The notes below the pieces were generated by a model. That model was not told the origin of the DNA. It searched no databases and worked only from the letters and a program-made list of their open reading frames with translations. The position numbers were made by a program, and so were the translations under genes. From the NCBI GenBank assembly GCA_030068145.1, contig JAPJBO010000039.1, positions 434,001 to 498,000 of the forward strand: DNA of 64,000 nucleotides. Reading direction: 5' to 3'. This DNA is from Diplonema papillatum. Taxonomy: Eukaryota; Euglenozoa; Diplonemea; Diplonemida; Diplonemidae. Each line of letters opens with the position of its first letter. Positions within the stretch are counted from its first letter, which is position 1. Below are positions 1-8,776 of the stretch, piece by piece.

Positions 1-194
1 GGGGTTTTGGGGGTTTTGGGGGATTTCGGCCCGGGAGAAAAGAAGAAGCCAGGCCGACGGGTGGTGTTGAGTGGGACCACCCTTTTGGCGAGTCGAGAGG
101 CATCCTTTTCTCGCCAACGCTAGCACGCTGGCTGGGCCTGACGGCAAAGAGCCCATCGCGCCCAATCGCCGCTCCGTTCTTCGCCAAAGTGTCA
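1..194. other. Intergenic left edge with a short G4T4-type run
   Basis: No gene is seen here. The first 24 bases are runs of 4-5 G separated by TTTT, followed directly by ordinary GC-rich sequence. The block is too short to call a telomere. The region lies just downstream of the stop codon of the phosphoenolpyruvate mutase gene, so part of it is probably that gene's 3' UTR. Confidence 0.5.
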
Positions 195-3100
195 TCACCG
201 GGTGCCGTCGTCGATCATAGTAAGAATGTCTTTCACCGAAAGAATCTTTGAATCGGTCTCTTTGCTTCGTCCGTTCGTGAGGATCTAGCGTTTGTTGTGG
301 ATTAAGTGAAGAAGATTTGTAGAGTATATCTCAGGTTCACTTGGAGGAAGGGGGATTGCAAGAACGTGCTTGCAATGGCTACGTAGTCAACACCGCACGG
401 GTCCTATTTGCACTGTGTATCGGTCCTTCAAGCCACGGACACAAAAGGCGGACCATCATCAGCTCGCCACTGCCAGGGGTGGTTGAATCGGGAGAACCCC
501 GGATGTGGATTGATCTCTACTAAGAGAGAGAGAAACGAGTTAGAGTGCAGGGACCATCTCTCCGGGGAGTATCCGGTCGCCCCACAACTGTCCCGTACTA
601 TTACGGCGGGCGTAAGTCGTCGTGACGTCGTGGGCGCGGTGCGAGCCGCGGCCCTGTCAAAGATGATGATTGCACCGATGGTGGCGCAGCCGGGGGCGTT
701 CTGACTGACAGGCGAGACCGCCTGGCAGGCGTGTGTTGACACGTTGTGTCGCGGGGCTCTCCTCCTCAACAGCCCGGCGGCGGCTAGCATGTTGACGGAG
801 AATCTCAACTTCCACTGAACTGAGACAATGCGCGGCAGGTTTGAGATTTTTGCAACTGGTGGCCTCTTCAACTTTTTTGCCTAGTCAAAAAAGAAAACGC
901 AGGAAAAACATACCGATTTGGCCACGTCGTTCATCGCGGGGTAGGCGGCTCTAACGAGTTGGTTTGCGTGGATCACGATATTGGCGCCTCTTTCGACCAG
1001 CTCTTTTTCCGGAACGGTGTTGTACTGTGAGTGGATTATGGGATGAAACCGCGAATTGCAGTCAGGTTGTGTTTGAGCACTGTTGCAACGGAGGACAATC
1101 TCCGCCGGGGAGACTTCGGCTAGGCAGGACGAGCACACTGGTCTGCTTGTCTGCTTGTCGTACCTATTATTTTCTTCTCCACTTCGGCCTGGCGCCTTCA
1201 GACCGGTTGCTCCTCTCGGTTCACTATCTAGCGCTAATAGTGGATTAGTATCTGTGAGGGAGACCGTGCCTCGCTTGTGCGTGATCGTTTTTCTTGGATG
1301 TACCCTGTGTGTGCCATTTTCAGGTTCTGTTCAACCACCAAAACACGCTGCCCGCGTCTTTTTTTAGCCTGCACAACACATTTGAAGGGCAACCCGCAAG
1401 ATTGTTGGTACTAATAAAAGGGCGAAGACGCCGGATAGGATATCAGGTTCCATATCCACACACTCCGGTTTCCCCCCCTTTTTAGAGTTATAGCTCGCTT
1501 GAGAATCCGGGATGTTAGAGTCTCCGGGTGACCTTCGTCGAATGGGTTCTTTTTAAAGCTAGTACGTACTGGGTGGGTATGGGGGTGCATGCGTGGCTTC
1601 TTTCGTGTACACTTTATTTGCTCGCTTTTGCGAGTCAGGTTCGAAACAATTTGTGACCGACACCAAGTTCTCGCCAGGATAGGTGAGTGTTCTTGGGATC
1701 CCCACGTCTTACAAGTTGAGCAGGAGTTGCCCTGTTTTTGTGTACGTTCGTTCCCTTTGTCTTCTCTTTCCACATGTTTTTCCTCCGATTGCTTCGACTG
1801 CTTCACCTGCTATGTTGCCAGGACGGTGAACGGATTCTGGTAGCGGAGAACGGAGCCCGGAGGAATAACGAAAAAACGGACAGGGATACCCTGACACACA
1901 CACTCACTGCCAAGCGCCTACCGGCGGAGACCTGTTGTCGTACGGACGACATCATCGTGAAAGGGATGGCCTGAGGCAGGCTGGCAGCGGATGCAACAAA
2001 TGCTGCTCTGCCCACAGACTGGAGTGCTGCGGCGATTGTGAAGCTGGCAATAAAGGGATCGCGAGGTGCTGCACGAAGCAACCCACCCCCAGTTGAACAC
2101 GGACCCCTACTCAACCCGCGGCATCTGCGGTTACCTGAAACTGAAGTAAGCGTGGGCGCTTCTTGCACAGGAATACAATTACGTAAAAACGTGTCCACAT
2201 CACACGCACATTCACACTCACAGAAGGTCTAAGGCCGCGGATTACGTAAAAACGTGTCCACATCACACGCACATTCACACTCACAGATGGTCTAAGGCCG
2301 CGGATGCACTTTTGCACAGCTCACAGACTAGGACGGTGCTGCGGTTGCGTAGCCGCAAACGAAGCATTCGCCAGCTGCTCGAAACATCACGCAAACAGAA
2401 GAGCGAACAGAGACCCCTACCACAGCCCATTAGCCATATATGAGCGTGGTCGGACGTCGGACTTTCGTGAAGGGAGGCACCACGTGAAAACGGGCCCGCA
2501 ACACTCACACTCACACTCACTTTCACACTCACACATACCGTGGTTGGCACGACGACGACCATCTTCCGGTTCGGAAGCTTGTTGTGTGCCTCGAGGAAGC
2601 GGAAGATTTCCTCGGGGTCCTTGTTTTTGGAGTGGATCATGACGCCGTCCGCCCCGGCATCCAAGTACGCCTCCGCCCGCTTCATCGCCTCGTCGTGGCC
2701 GTACCCGGCGATGAGGGCCTCCAGCCTCGCGAAGATGAGGAAGTCGTCGGTCACTTGGGCAGCCTTCCCGCGCGCGATTTTCGCGCTGAACTCGTCGATG
2801 TCCGCCAGCTGCTGCTTCCGGTCGACGCCGAACAAGCTGTTTTGCTTGAGTCCCGTCTTGTCCTCGATGATGCACGCCGACACGCCGATGCGTTCGAGGG
2901 TCTTCACGGTGAAGTGGAAGATCTCTGGGAGGCCGCCCGTGTCTCCGTCGTAGATCATCGGCAGGGACGTGACTTCGAGGATTTCGTCGCAGATTCGGAC
3001 GCGGGAGGTGGTGTCGACGGTTTCGATATCGGGCTTCCCCATGATGGTGCTTGACGTCAGCGAGCTTGACCACAAGGCGTCGAACTTCTCTCCATTCTCG

Positions 3101-3285
3101 CCCCTCGCATGCTCAACGATCAACCCGGACAGGCCGCTGTGCGCTTCCATCGCCCGCACGAAGCCTTTCTCCTGGATCTTCTTCTTCAGCGTCGCGCGGC
3201 GCTTGTCCGGCGTCATCGGCGGCACGCTCAAGAACGTGCGCCGCTGTGCCGTCGCCAGCACGCCCGTCACTGCGCGGGTCAGCAT
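195..3285 (-). CDS. pepM: Phosphoenolpyruvate mutase, three exons
   Basis: Exons on the minus strand are 3285-2539, 1024-914 and 284-195, joined in phase 0 with GT-AG borders (GTATGTGTGAG and GTATGTTTTT donors; CACTCACAG and GCTAG acceptors), giving 315 aa. The protein belongs to the isocitrate lyase/PEP mutase family. It shows YDGDTGG (residues about 112-118, metal binding), the mutase gating loop EDKTGLKQNSLFG (141-153) and FARLEALI (185-192). The EDK...NSLFG loop is characteristic of PEP mutase, which converts phosphoenolpyruvate to phosphonopyruvate, the entry step of phosphonate synthesis. The last two exons supply the expected C-terminal helices (ANQLVRAAYPAM; SVKDIL). The N-terminus is basic with no acidic residue for about 25 residues, so a mitochondrial presequence is possible. 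A pyrimidine-rich tract and AG directly precede the ATG. No phosphonopyruvate decarboxylase is visible nearby. Confidence 0.92.
346..435 (+). repeat. Dispersed repeat family C, copy 1
   Basis: The segment contains GATTGCAAGAACGTGCTTG, then a stretch with CAACACCGCAC and a tail ending near GCCACGGACAC. The same order recurs near 17270-17345 and 36421-36500. It lies in the second intron of the PEP mutase gene. Its class (SINE, MITE or solo terminal repeat) is unknown. Confidence 0.55.
1318..1425 (+). repeat. Dispersed repeat family A, copy 1
   Basis: This intronic block reads from CAACCACCAAAACACGCTGC to GCAACCCGCAAGATTGTTGG. It matches blocks at about 16898-17064 (+) and 45238-45405 (-), with a degraded piece near 54740-54800. 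The full-length consensus is about 165-170 bp and has no coding capacity that I can see. Confidence 0.6.
1483..1700 (+). repeat. Dispersed repeat family B, long copy
   Basis: The core contains TAGAGTCTCCGGGTGACC preceded by a GCTCGCTTGAGAATCCGGG-like block and followed by a GGGTTCT block. A tail with TTTGTGACCGACACCAAG is shared with the copy near 61619-61790, so the element is at least about 200 bp long. It sits in the large first intron of the PEP mutase gene, just after a family A copy. Confidence 0.55.
2178..2303 (+). repeat. Two direct 63-bp repeats in a PEP mutase intron
   Basis: Two nearly identical 63-bp units (2178-2240 and 2241-2303) begin ATTACGTAAAAACGTGTCC and end AAGGCCGCGG, differing at one visible base. 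On the gene's strand they keep an open frame by chance. The near-identity points to a recent tandem duplication within the 1.5-kb intron. Confidence 0.85.
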
Positions 3286-3691
3286 CTTGGTGATAAAAGG
3301 AGGAGGTGGGGCGATTCTTTTTGTTCTGCGGGTTCGGACCGGTGGCTTGTCGTGTGCTGGGGATCCTTGCCGCGCTCTCTTTCTAGAATAGATAGCTTGT
3401 TTCTTGCAGTAAGCGGTCGGTTTTTTGAAGTCTCCGTTTGACTTGTGAGGCGGGGGAAAAATGTTTCTTGGGTTTGAAGAGCGCGTGGTGCTTGCACCAC
3501 TGAGGCCAGGTTATTGGGGGGGAAGGGGGGTTTATGTCCTATGACAAGAGGCAGCTGTTGCACAACACCCGAGCGCTGCTGTCTCCGGGCGTGTTCCGGG
3601 GAGGCAGTGGCTTCTCGTTCCGACTTACGGGTTCACGAATGAGCCCCTTGGCAGACGGGTTATCCTCAGCATCGCCTCGCAGTGCGGTAGC

Positions 3692-3815
3692 TTTGAACTA
3701 GCTTGGCAATAGCTTTGCACTAGCTGGATGCTAGCTTAGCACTAGCTTAGCTATACACAGCTTGACACTAGTTGGCACTTGACACTAACTTAGCTTTACA
3801 CTAGCTTAGCACCAG
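3692..3815. repeat. Degenerate tandem repeat of an ACTAGCTTAGC-like unit
   Basis: About ten imperfect units built on ACTAGCTT(A/T)GCA occur in a row with 10-14 bp spacing. The unit contains the near-palindrome CTAG. It lies in a gene-free spacer. Confidence 0.7.
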
Positions 3816-4354
3816 CAAAGTTTCTAGACTGTTTCTCTTCCTCCCTGATCCATCTTTTATGATTTCTCGCTCGGGGAGTTGCACATGGGAGGCCATAACT
3901 CTGAGGACTGAAATATCTGCTGTCCGTTGAACCGGACGTAACTGGCTGGTGGAACAGAAACGGAATAAACTTCGGAAGTGCAAGCAGCCAGAGACGGAAG
4001 GGGAAGCAAAAGAGCAGAAGAAAGCAAAAGAGAAAAAAAGCAGAAGATTCAACAAATAAATCAGATAAAAAAGGGAACGGGGGGACTAAGGCATTGAGCG
4101 ACAGGAGCAAAGAAGTCAAAGGAAGCACCGACACGGGAACTACAGCGGCGAGCAAAAGAAAATGCGCATCAGTTGGCGTTCGGGTCACCATATTCGAATT
4201 GATTCGCTTTTCTTTTTCTGTTTTGATCCCTTCCGTCTTTCTTTTTTCTCTTTTGCTCTTCTGCGGATTCCTGCGTACTTCAACAAAAATACAAGAGGCA
4301 ACCGTGCATATTACCGTGTACAACAACGACGGCCTTTCGAGTTAGGGTTTTTGT

Positions 4355-4480
4355 GTTTGTCGAACGCTTACGCTTGGCACCAATCCCAGATTTGCATGTG
4401 TTCGGCATGCTGATGAGTACCACATTTTGCGACTTGCATCCAGCGGCCCCTCGAGTATTTTCACAACAGCAGGTGTTTAA
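4355..4480 (+). repeat. Dispersed repeat family D, copy 1
   Basis: This diverged copy shares the block order CGCTTACGC, CCCAGATTT, CCTCGAGTATTT and AGCAGGTG with better-preserved copies at about 10195-10325 (+), 35612-35745 (+) and 58335-58467 (-). The conserved length is about 130 bp. Confidence 0.55.
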
Positions 4481-5278
4481 TTCAAAAGAAAGAAAAGGTG
4501 GACGTGAAATAAAACCTCCAGACTCCTGGACCGTGCAAAGGCTGCGGGTTCTCTCCGCGGAGATTGAGCGAAGAAAAAGGTAATTATTTTTCTGTCACCT
4601 CCGGCCGCATCCCTTGAACATGGGGCGAGACTGAAGAATTGTAGGCGAGGAGGCAAGCACCTTTGCCCATCTCTTATGCGCGAGATTTTCTGTTGCCGTT
4701 GGGTTTGCCTCAGGACCTGCGCTACTACGCAACAGATGTGCTGCCCATGGTCTCGAAACGAGGATTCGAGCCGAAGCTGAAGGAAAAGAAGAAGCAAGAA
4801 GCTGCAATGAAACGAGAATGAAAGGACGCGGGGCGCACTAGATAACACCCCTCGCTTGCCTTCGCTGACTTTCTCCACGAAAAGGGTGGGGTAGTCGGCT
4901 GCGCTGGGGGCTGAGCTCCTTTTAGTGCAGAGTAGTTTGGTGCACGGGAGCAGCGCAGTGAAGTGCACAACCCATCCCGAGCTGGGGTGAATTTTACTTT
5001 CTTCCCCAAAATTCCGTTTTGTGGGCACCGAAAACCCTAACTAGCCTAATTCAGTCCCTGGTAACTTGGTGTTCAGACCGGACCAGCCCCTCCGGGTTGG
5101 CAATCGACCACTATGCAGGACGTCTTCTAACAGGGCTCCAGTGACTGACAACGTCCCCACGCCGCCCTCCCTGAATTGAATTGTCCCGAGAAGGTCTTTT
5201 TCAGAAGCCAACACCCTTCTTGGGCTGTCCAGCAGGCGAGCCCAAAAACAAGCGTTGGTCCTCAAATGCCAAATGACA

Positions 5279-5293
5279 CCCCCCCCCCCCCCC
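5279..5293 (+). repeat. Poly-C homopolymer (15 C)
   Basis: An uninterrupted run of 15 C in intergenic sequence, about 190 bp downstream of the V-ATPase subunit c stop codon. Confidence 0.95.
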
Positions 5294-5480
5294 AAACAAA
5301 AAGAGCACCGAATGCCCCCTTGTCAGAGGGCCCCTGAGGTCTCGCTGACTGCGGGGAGAAGAGCCTTCGCGGTATCTGCTCACAATGTTTCCTTTGATGG
5401 CGGACGGGCATGCGTCTCCACCCCGCACGGCCTTTGTCTTTGGAAAAAATGGGTTGGAAGGACAAAGACGAGAAGACCAA

Positions 5481-8400
5481 CTACGGCGGTGACGGGGCGG
5501 CCTGGCACTCGATGTTGAAGGACGTGGCTTTGCCGTTCATGAGGAGCGAGATGATGAGTCCGTAGAGCCCGAGGGCCTCGGCGAAGATCAACATGAGGAT
5601 CATCGCGACGAAGACGGCCTTCTGCCTCCCGTAGGCACGAACCGAGCTGTCGCCGACGACACCGATCGCGAGCCCAGCAGCGAGCGAGGAAAGGCCTGCC
5701 GACAGCCCTGCGAGTTGTTTTGTGTTACAGAAGATCCCCTACGGTACATACTGGTTTGTGTCTTCCGACCTTTGTTCGTTTGCGAGGTTCGCTTTGTGCT
5801 ATGCGGCGGGCAGACGGGGGCTGCTTTTACTGTTTTCAGCCAGGATGCCATTCTTCGTTTTCTTTTCTTTTTTTCCTGTCGGCAGCATGTGGTCGGGGGT
5901 TTTATGCAAGCATTTCTACCCCTGCAGCCTGTTGTGGCGCCGGGACCGTGGGAGCAGTCAGTCGTCGAAAGCTGAGCTCGTGTCAAGGCCATGGTCGGAA
6001 TGCAACATGGATAACTGTCCACCAGCTCCTGCCCCCTCTTCACTCACCCACCCAGCGCCCCTTGGGACATCTGCGCGAATGTATGCAACTTTGTGGGGGA
6101 GCTTCTGGTGATTTTCTGCACGCACTTTTTGATGGTGTGGGAGCCGGGTAATCTCAGGGCCGCGCGTGATGAAGCCGTTAAGCATTGGGAACCTTTAAGT
6201 ACACGGACCACACGGATCTGCATGCACTAGCCGATAGCCAGCGGCTGCCGGCTTATCCCGTGACACTCTTATGTACCCTTAAAGGAAAAATGATGGATAG
6301 TAAAAAAAAAAAAAAAAAAAAATGATGATTAGCCCAGAATTATCCATCATTTTTACCATCCATCATATTTACGCTGTCTGCAAAAACACTGCGCAAAGAA
6401 GGGGGAATCAGGAATACTTTTCCAGCTGACTTTTCTTTGGCGTGTTTTTCACCCACATCGAACCAGGACCCAGCAAAATGCATGCAGTGTCCGGGGTAGG
6501 TCTGACAGATTTCTTCTGAGAAAACGACGCACACTTCTTAAGCCAGGAAGTTTTGATCACACAAGACATGAATAGAATGGAAGGTTTTGTTGTGAGTGCT
6601 TCACTTTTCTGGAAAGCAGCGAAGCAAAATCAGAGTGCGTGATACACGAGGTGGCCACGTCTGACAGAGTCATCAGAAAGAACATCAAGCCCGCCTTGGC
6701 GAAGCCGACAAAGAGTGCATCGCCCTCGGCCACTAAACAGTGGAACCGCGATCCGTCTAACCGCCGACTCACCGATGCAACCGCTGTGAGATTCTTCAAG
6801 CAGTCGAAGGAACCTTCCAAGCCACCGAAAAGAGGCAGACGCACCATCCACAACCGAGGAAGAAGATCTACTCCTGAAGTTCCTTGGGGCGGCCCGGGCA
6901 ACAGGACCAGTCCCTTCTTCGTTTTCGCTGTGCCACAATTTTGTCTACTCCTGCCGACATCGACCGATACTGGATGGCCGGAATGATCCATGGGGTCTCC
7001 TTCATCGTTTGTATGTGGCATTGTTTCTGATTCTTCTGAATGGTCGCAGTTCAAGACCTGGCAACCCAGTAGTTCGGGCGACGGTCGCGCAAGCACGCTC
7101 ATAAGCAAGTAAGTGACCGGCCCCGTTCGTTCGTTTTCGCTCGATCAGTTCTGACCACGGTCTCCTTTTTTTCTTAATGACAATGGACGGCCTCTCTTGG
7201 CCTTTGGTTCGTCAACGTCGATCGGTTCACTCCGACTTCCGCCTGGTGCGTGCGCAATAGAGTTGTTTTTCCCGTGCAGCGAACGAGCGCGAGTGGCCGT
7301 TGCACATGAAACCTTCTTTTTGCCTGGCATACTGTTCCACTTCTGCATCCCTCCTGTGAGTCCTAGACGACAACAAGCTCACCTGTTTCAAGGTCTCTTT
7401 CCTCCCACGAGCTGTACTTCTCGCGCTTTTCTGCGGAGCGTTCTGCAGTGTTCCTCGTGCGGTATATTTGATTGATATCCCTGGTTCGTTTTGTGCTGCA
7501 TGGCACTAATACGTAGCCTTCTTATTCGACCATTTCTTACACCCCGGACTTCAGCAGCCAGCGGGAGTGAAAAAGTGCGGGAGTGGCCACTCCCGCATTG
7601 CAGGAGTGCCACTCCCGCATTGAGGGTGCCACTCCGCACTGAGCGAGTGTCACTCCCCGCCTTGAGGGTGAGGCCGCCCGCACAAATGACCGCAAAACCA
7701 CTCCCGCAATCGGAGTGGGTGTCCGGGGTGTACATCAAGAGAGCCGAACAGAAAAGTCCCGTCCGGGTAAAGCTACTGCGCTTCTCATGCCCAGCTCGAC
7801 CGCGACACTCGCCGCGAAAGGTACTCGTGATGTGCGCATTGACTATGGGCGACAAGCAAAGCTGGTGGGGCTGCGGACGGGACACCAAGTGGTCTTTGCG
7901 GGGACAAACGAGCCGGGTCATTCCCCAGGTCGCAGACACGAAGGGGTTCCACTTGCGAATAAATGGGTCAACACCGCGACAACAAAGCAGTACATCGACT
8001 GGTAGTGGTGAAAGATGGTGAGGGCGCAAGAAACGGTTCCGAACCATCAGCGTCCCCGTTGCTTCCTAGTACCGGCCGCGAACAACAGAGCCCCAGACCG
8101 CTGGGTCGGAGCGTCCAAAGCGCTCTCAGCCCAGGATTTCGTGGCTCAAAAGGCACGGGGGGGAAACCATAGTTAGGGCGGCGGGGAAAACGTTCCCGAC
8201 CGGAAAATCGCCTTGAACTTTGATCGGACCGGAAAGACATTTGGATAGGAAAAGTGTTTGGATAGGAAATATTTTGGATAAAATGGCCATCCCAGAAAAT
8301 TCTGGATATTTTTCCTATCCAATATTTTTCCGAAGACGGTATTACGAATAATCTTCTGTGTAGAAAGAGTAGTGTTGGCACTCTTTCGGGTATGTTCCCG

Positions 8401-8776
8401 CGTAGCTCGCCGGGAAAGGCCACCCCGGGTATGTTACCGTTTCTGCAAAGCAAAAAAACATACCGGCACCGAGGTGGATCGCACCTGCACCGACCGCGTA
8501 CGAATTGTTGTCGGTTTTGATCCCGCTGTTGATGATCACGGCGACGATGAGCCCGTAGATGCCGAGGATACCAGCCATCACGACGGGCACGATGCCGCGC
8601 ATGATCTTCGTAGGGTCGGTCAGGGACAGGTTCGCGACACCGATGCCCGCCTTCGCGGTGCCGTAGGCCGACCCGATGTTGGCGAAAACCAGCGCCGAGG
8701 CGCAGCCCATCGACCCGAGGAAGTACGCAACTTCGCTCGCGATCTCCGCGCACGGCGGGTTCCCGGTGTCCGTCAT
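5481..8776 (-). CDS. V-type H+-ATPase proteolipid subunit c, two exons
   Basis: Exons 8776-8464 and 5707-5481 join in phase 1 (donor GTATGTTTTTTTGC, acceptor CAACTCGCAG), giving 179 aa, slightly longer than typical subunit c (about 155-165). The product is the membrane rotor ring subunit of the vacuolar proton pump. Four hydrophobic helices are evident: two from the first exon around [17 protein letters not shown] and [19 protein letters not shown], a third at [20 protein letters not shown] spanning the junction, and a fourth at [17 protein letters not shown]. Glu148 in the fourth helix is the conserved proton-carrying residue. The motif IHLGAG|LSAGL is split exactly by the 2.76-kb intron. 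The extra length is a short hydrophilic C-terminal tail. The intron is unusually long for so small a gene and is packed with repeats. Confidence 0.93.
6286..6355. repeat. Inverted repeat enclosing a poly-A run
   Basis: AAAAATGATGGATA on the left and TATCCATCATTTTT on the right are perfect 14-bp inverted repeats around a run of about 20 A. A further partial copy (CCATCCATCAT) follows. It lies inside the V-ATPase subunit c intron and resembles a small foldback element. Confidence 0.8.
6557..7348 (-). other. Unrecognised coding-like stretches inside the V-ATPase intron
   Basis: Two same-strand open frames (7348-7145 and 7108-6557) lie in the intron. The first ends in a basic segment with an AT-hook-like AKRGRP motif. 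No family is recognised and third-position GC is lower than in the flanking exons. They may be a decayed mobile-element gene or chance ORFs, and I see no splice structure joining them to the host gene. Confidence 0.2.
7561..7730. repeat. Palindromic GGAGTG/CACTCC repeat cluster
   Basis: At least six copies of CACTCC or its complement GGAGTG occur in 170 bp, including the perfect 22-bp palindrome at 7576-7597, whose half-site is TGCGGGAGTGG. Units alternate in orientation, so the single strand could form several competing hairpins. It lies in the V-ATPase subunit c intron. Confidence 0.85.
8241..8333. repeat. Small inverted-repeat element next to a splice donor
   Basis: TTGGATAGGAAA occurs twice in direct orientation (8241 and 8258) and once inverted as TTTCCTATCCAA (8311-8322), with AATATTTT-type sequence around it. 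The arrangement resembles a miniature inverted-repeat element. It lies about 130 bp inside the V-ATPase intron from exon 1. Confidence 0.75.

Larger units (their letters stand above)
3286..5480. other. Intergenic spacer between PEP mutase and V-ATPase subunit c
   Basis: No supported gene. It holds a degenerate ACTAGCTTAGC-type repeat (3692-3815), a family D repeat (about 4355-4480), a short family B-like core near 3405-3445 and a 15-C homopolymer at 5279-5293. ORFs here are short, have low third-position GC and match no family I recognise. Confidence 0.6.

Noticed and set aside
1..24. GGGGTTTT-like run at the left edge as a hypotrich-type telomere
   Set aside because: Only about three irregular units, then unique sequence and a normal gene within 200 bp. 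The window edge is probably arbitrary.
4405..4440. CTGATGAG at 4408 as a hammerhead core
   Set aside because: No GAAA strand or flanking stems. It falls within a diverged family D repeat.
7715..8005. Plus-strand ORF ending in TTKQYIDW as a retroelement gene
   Set aside because: The sequence reads plausibly but lacks any identifiable motif and overlaps the repeat cluster.
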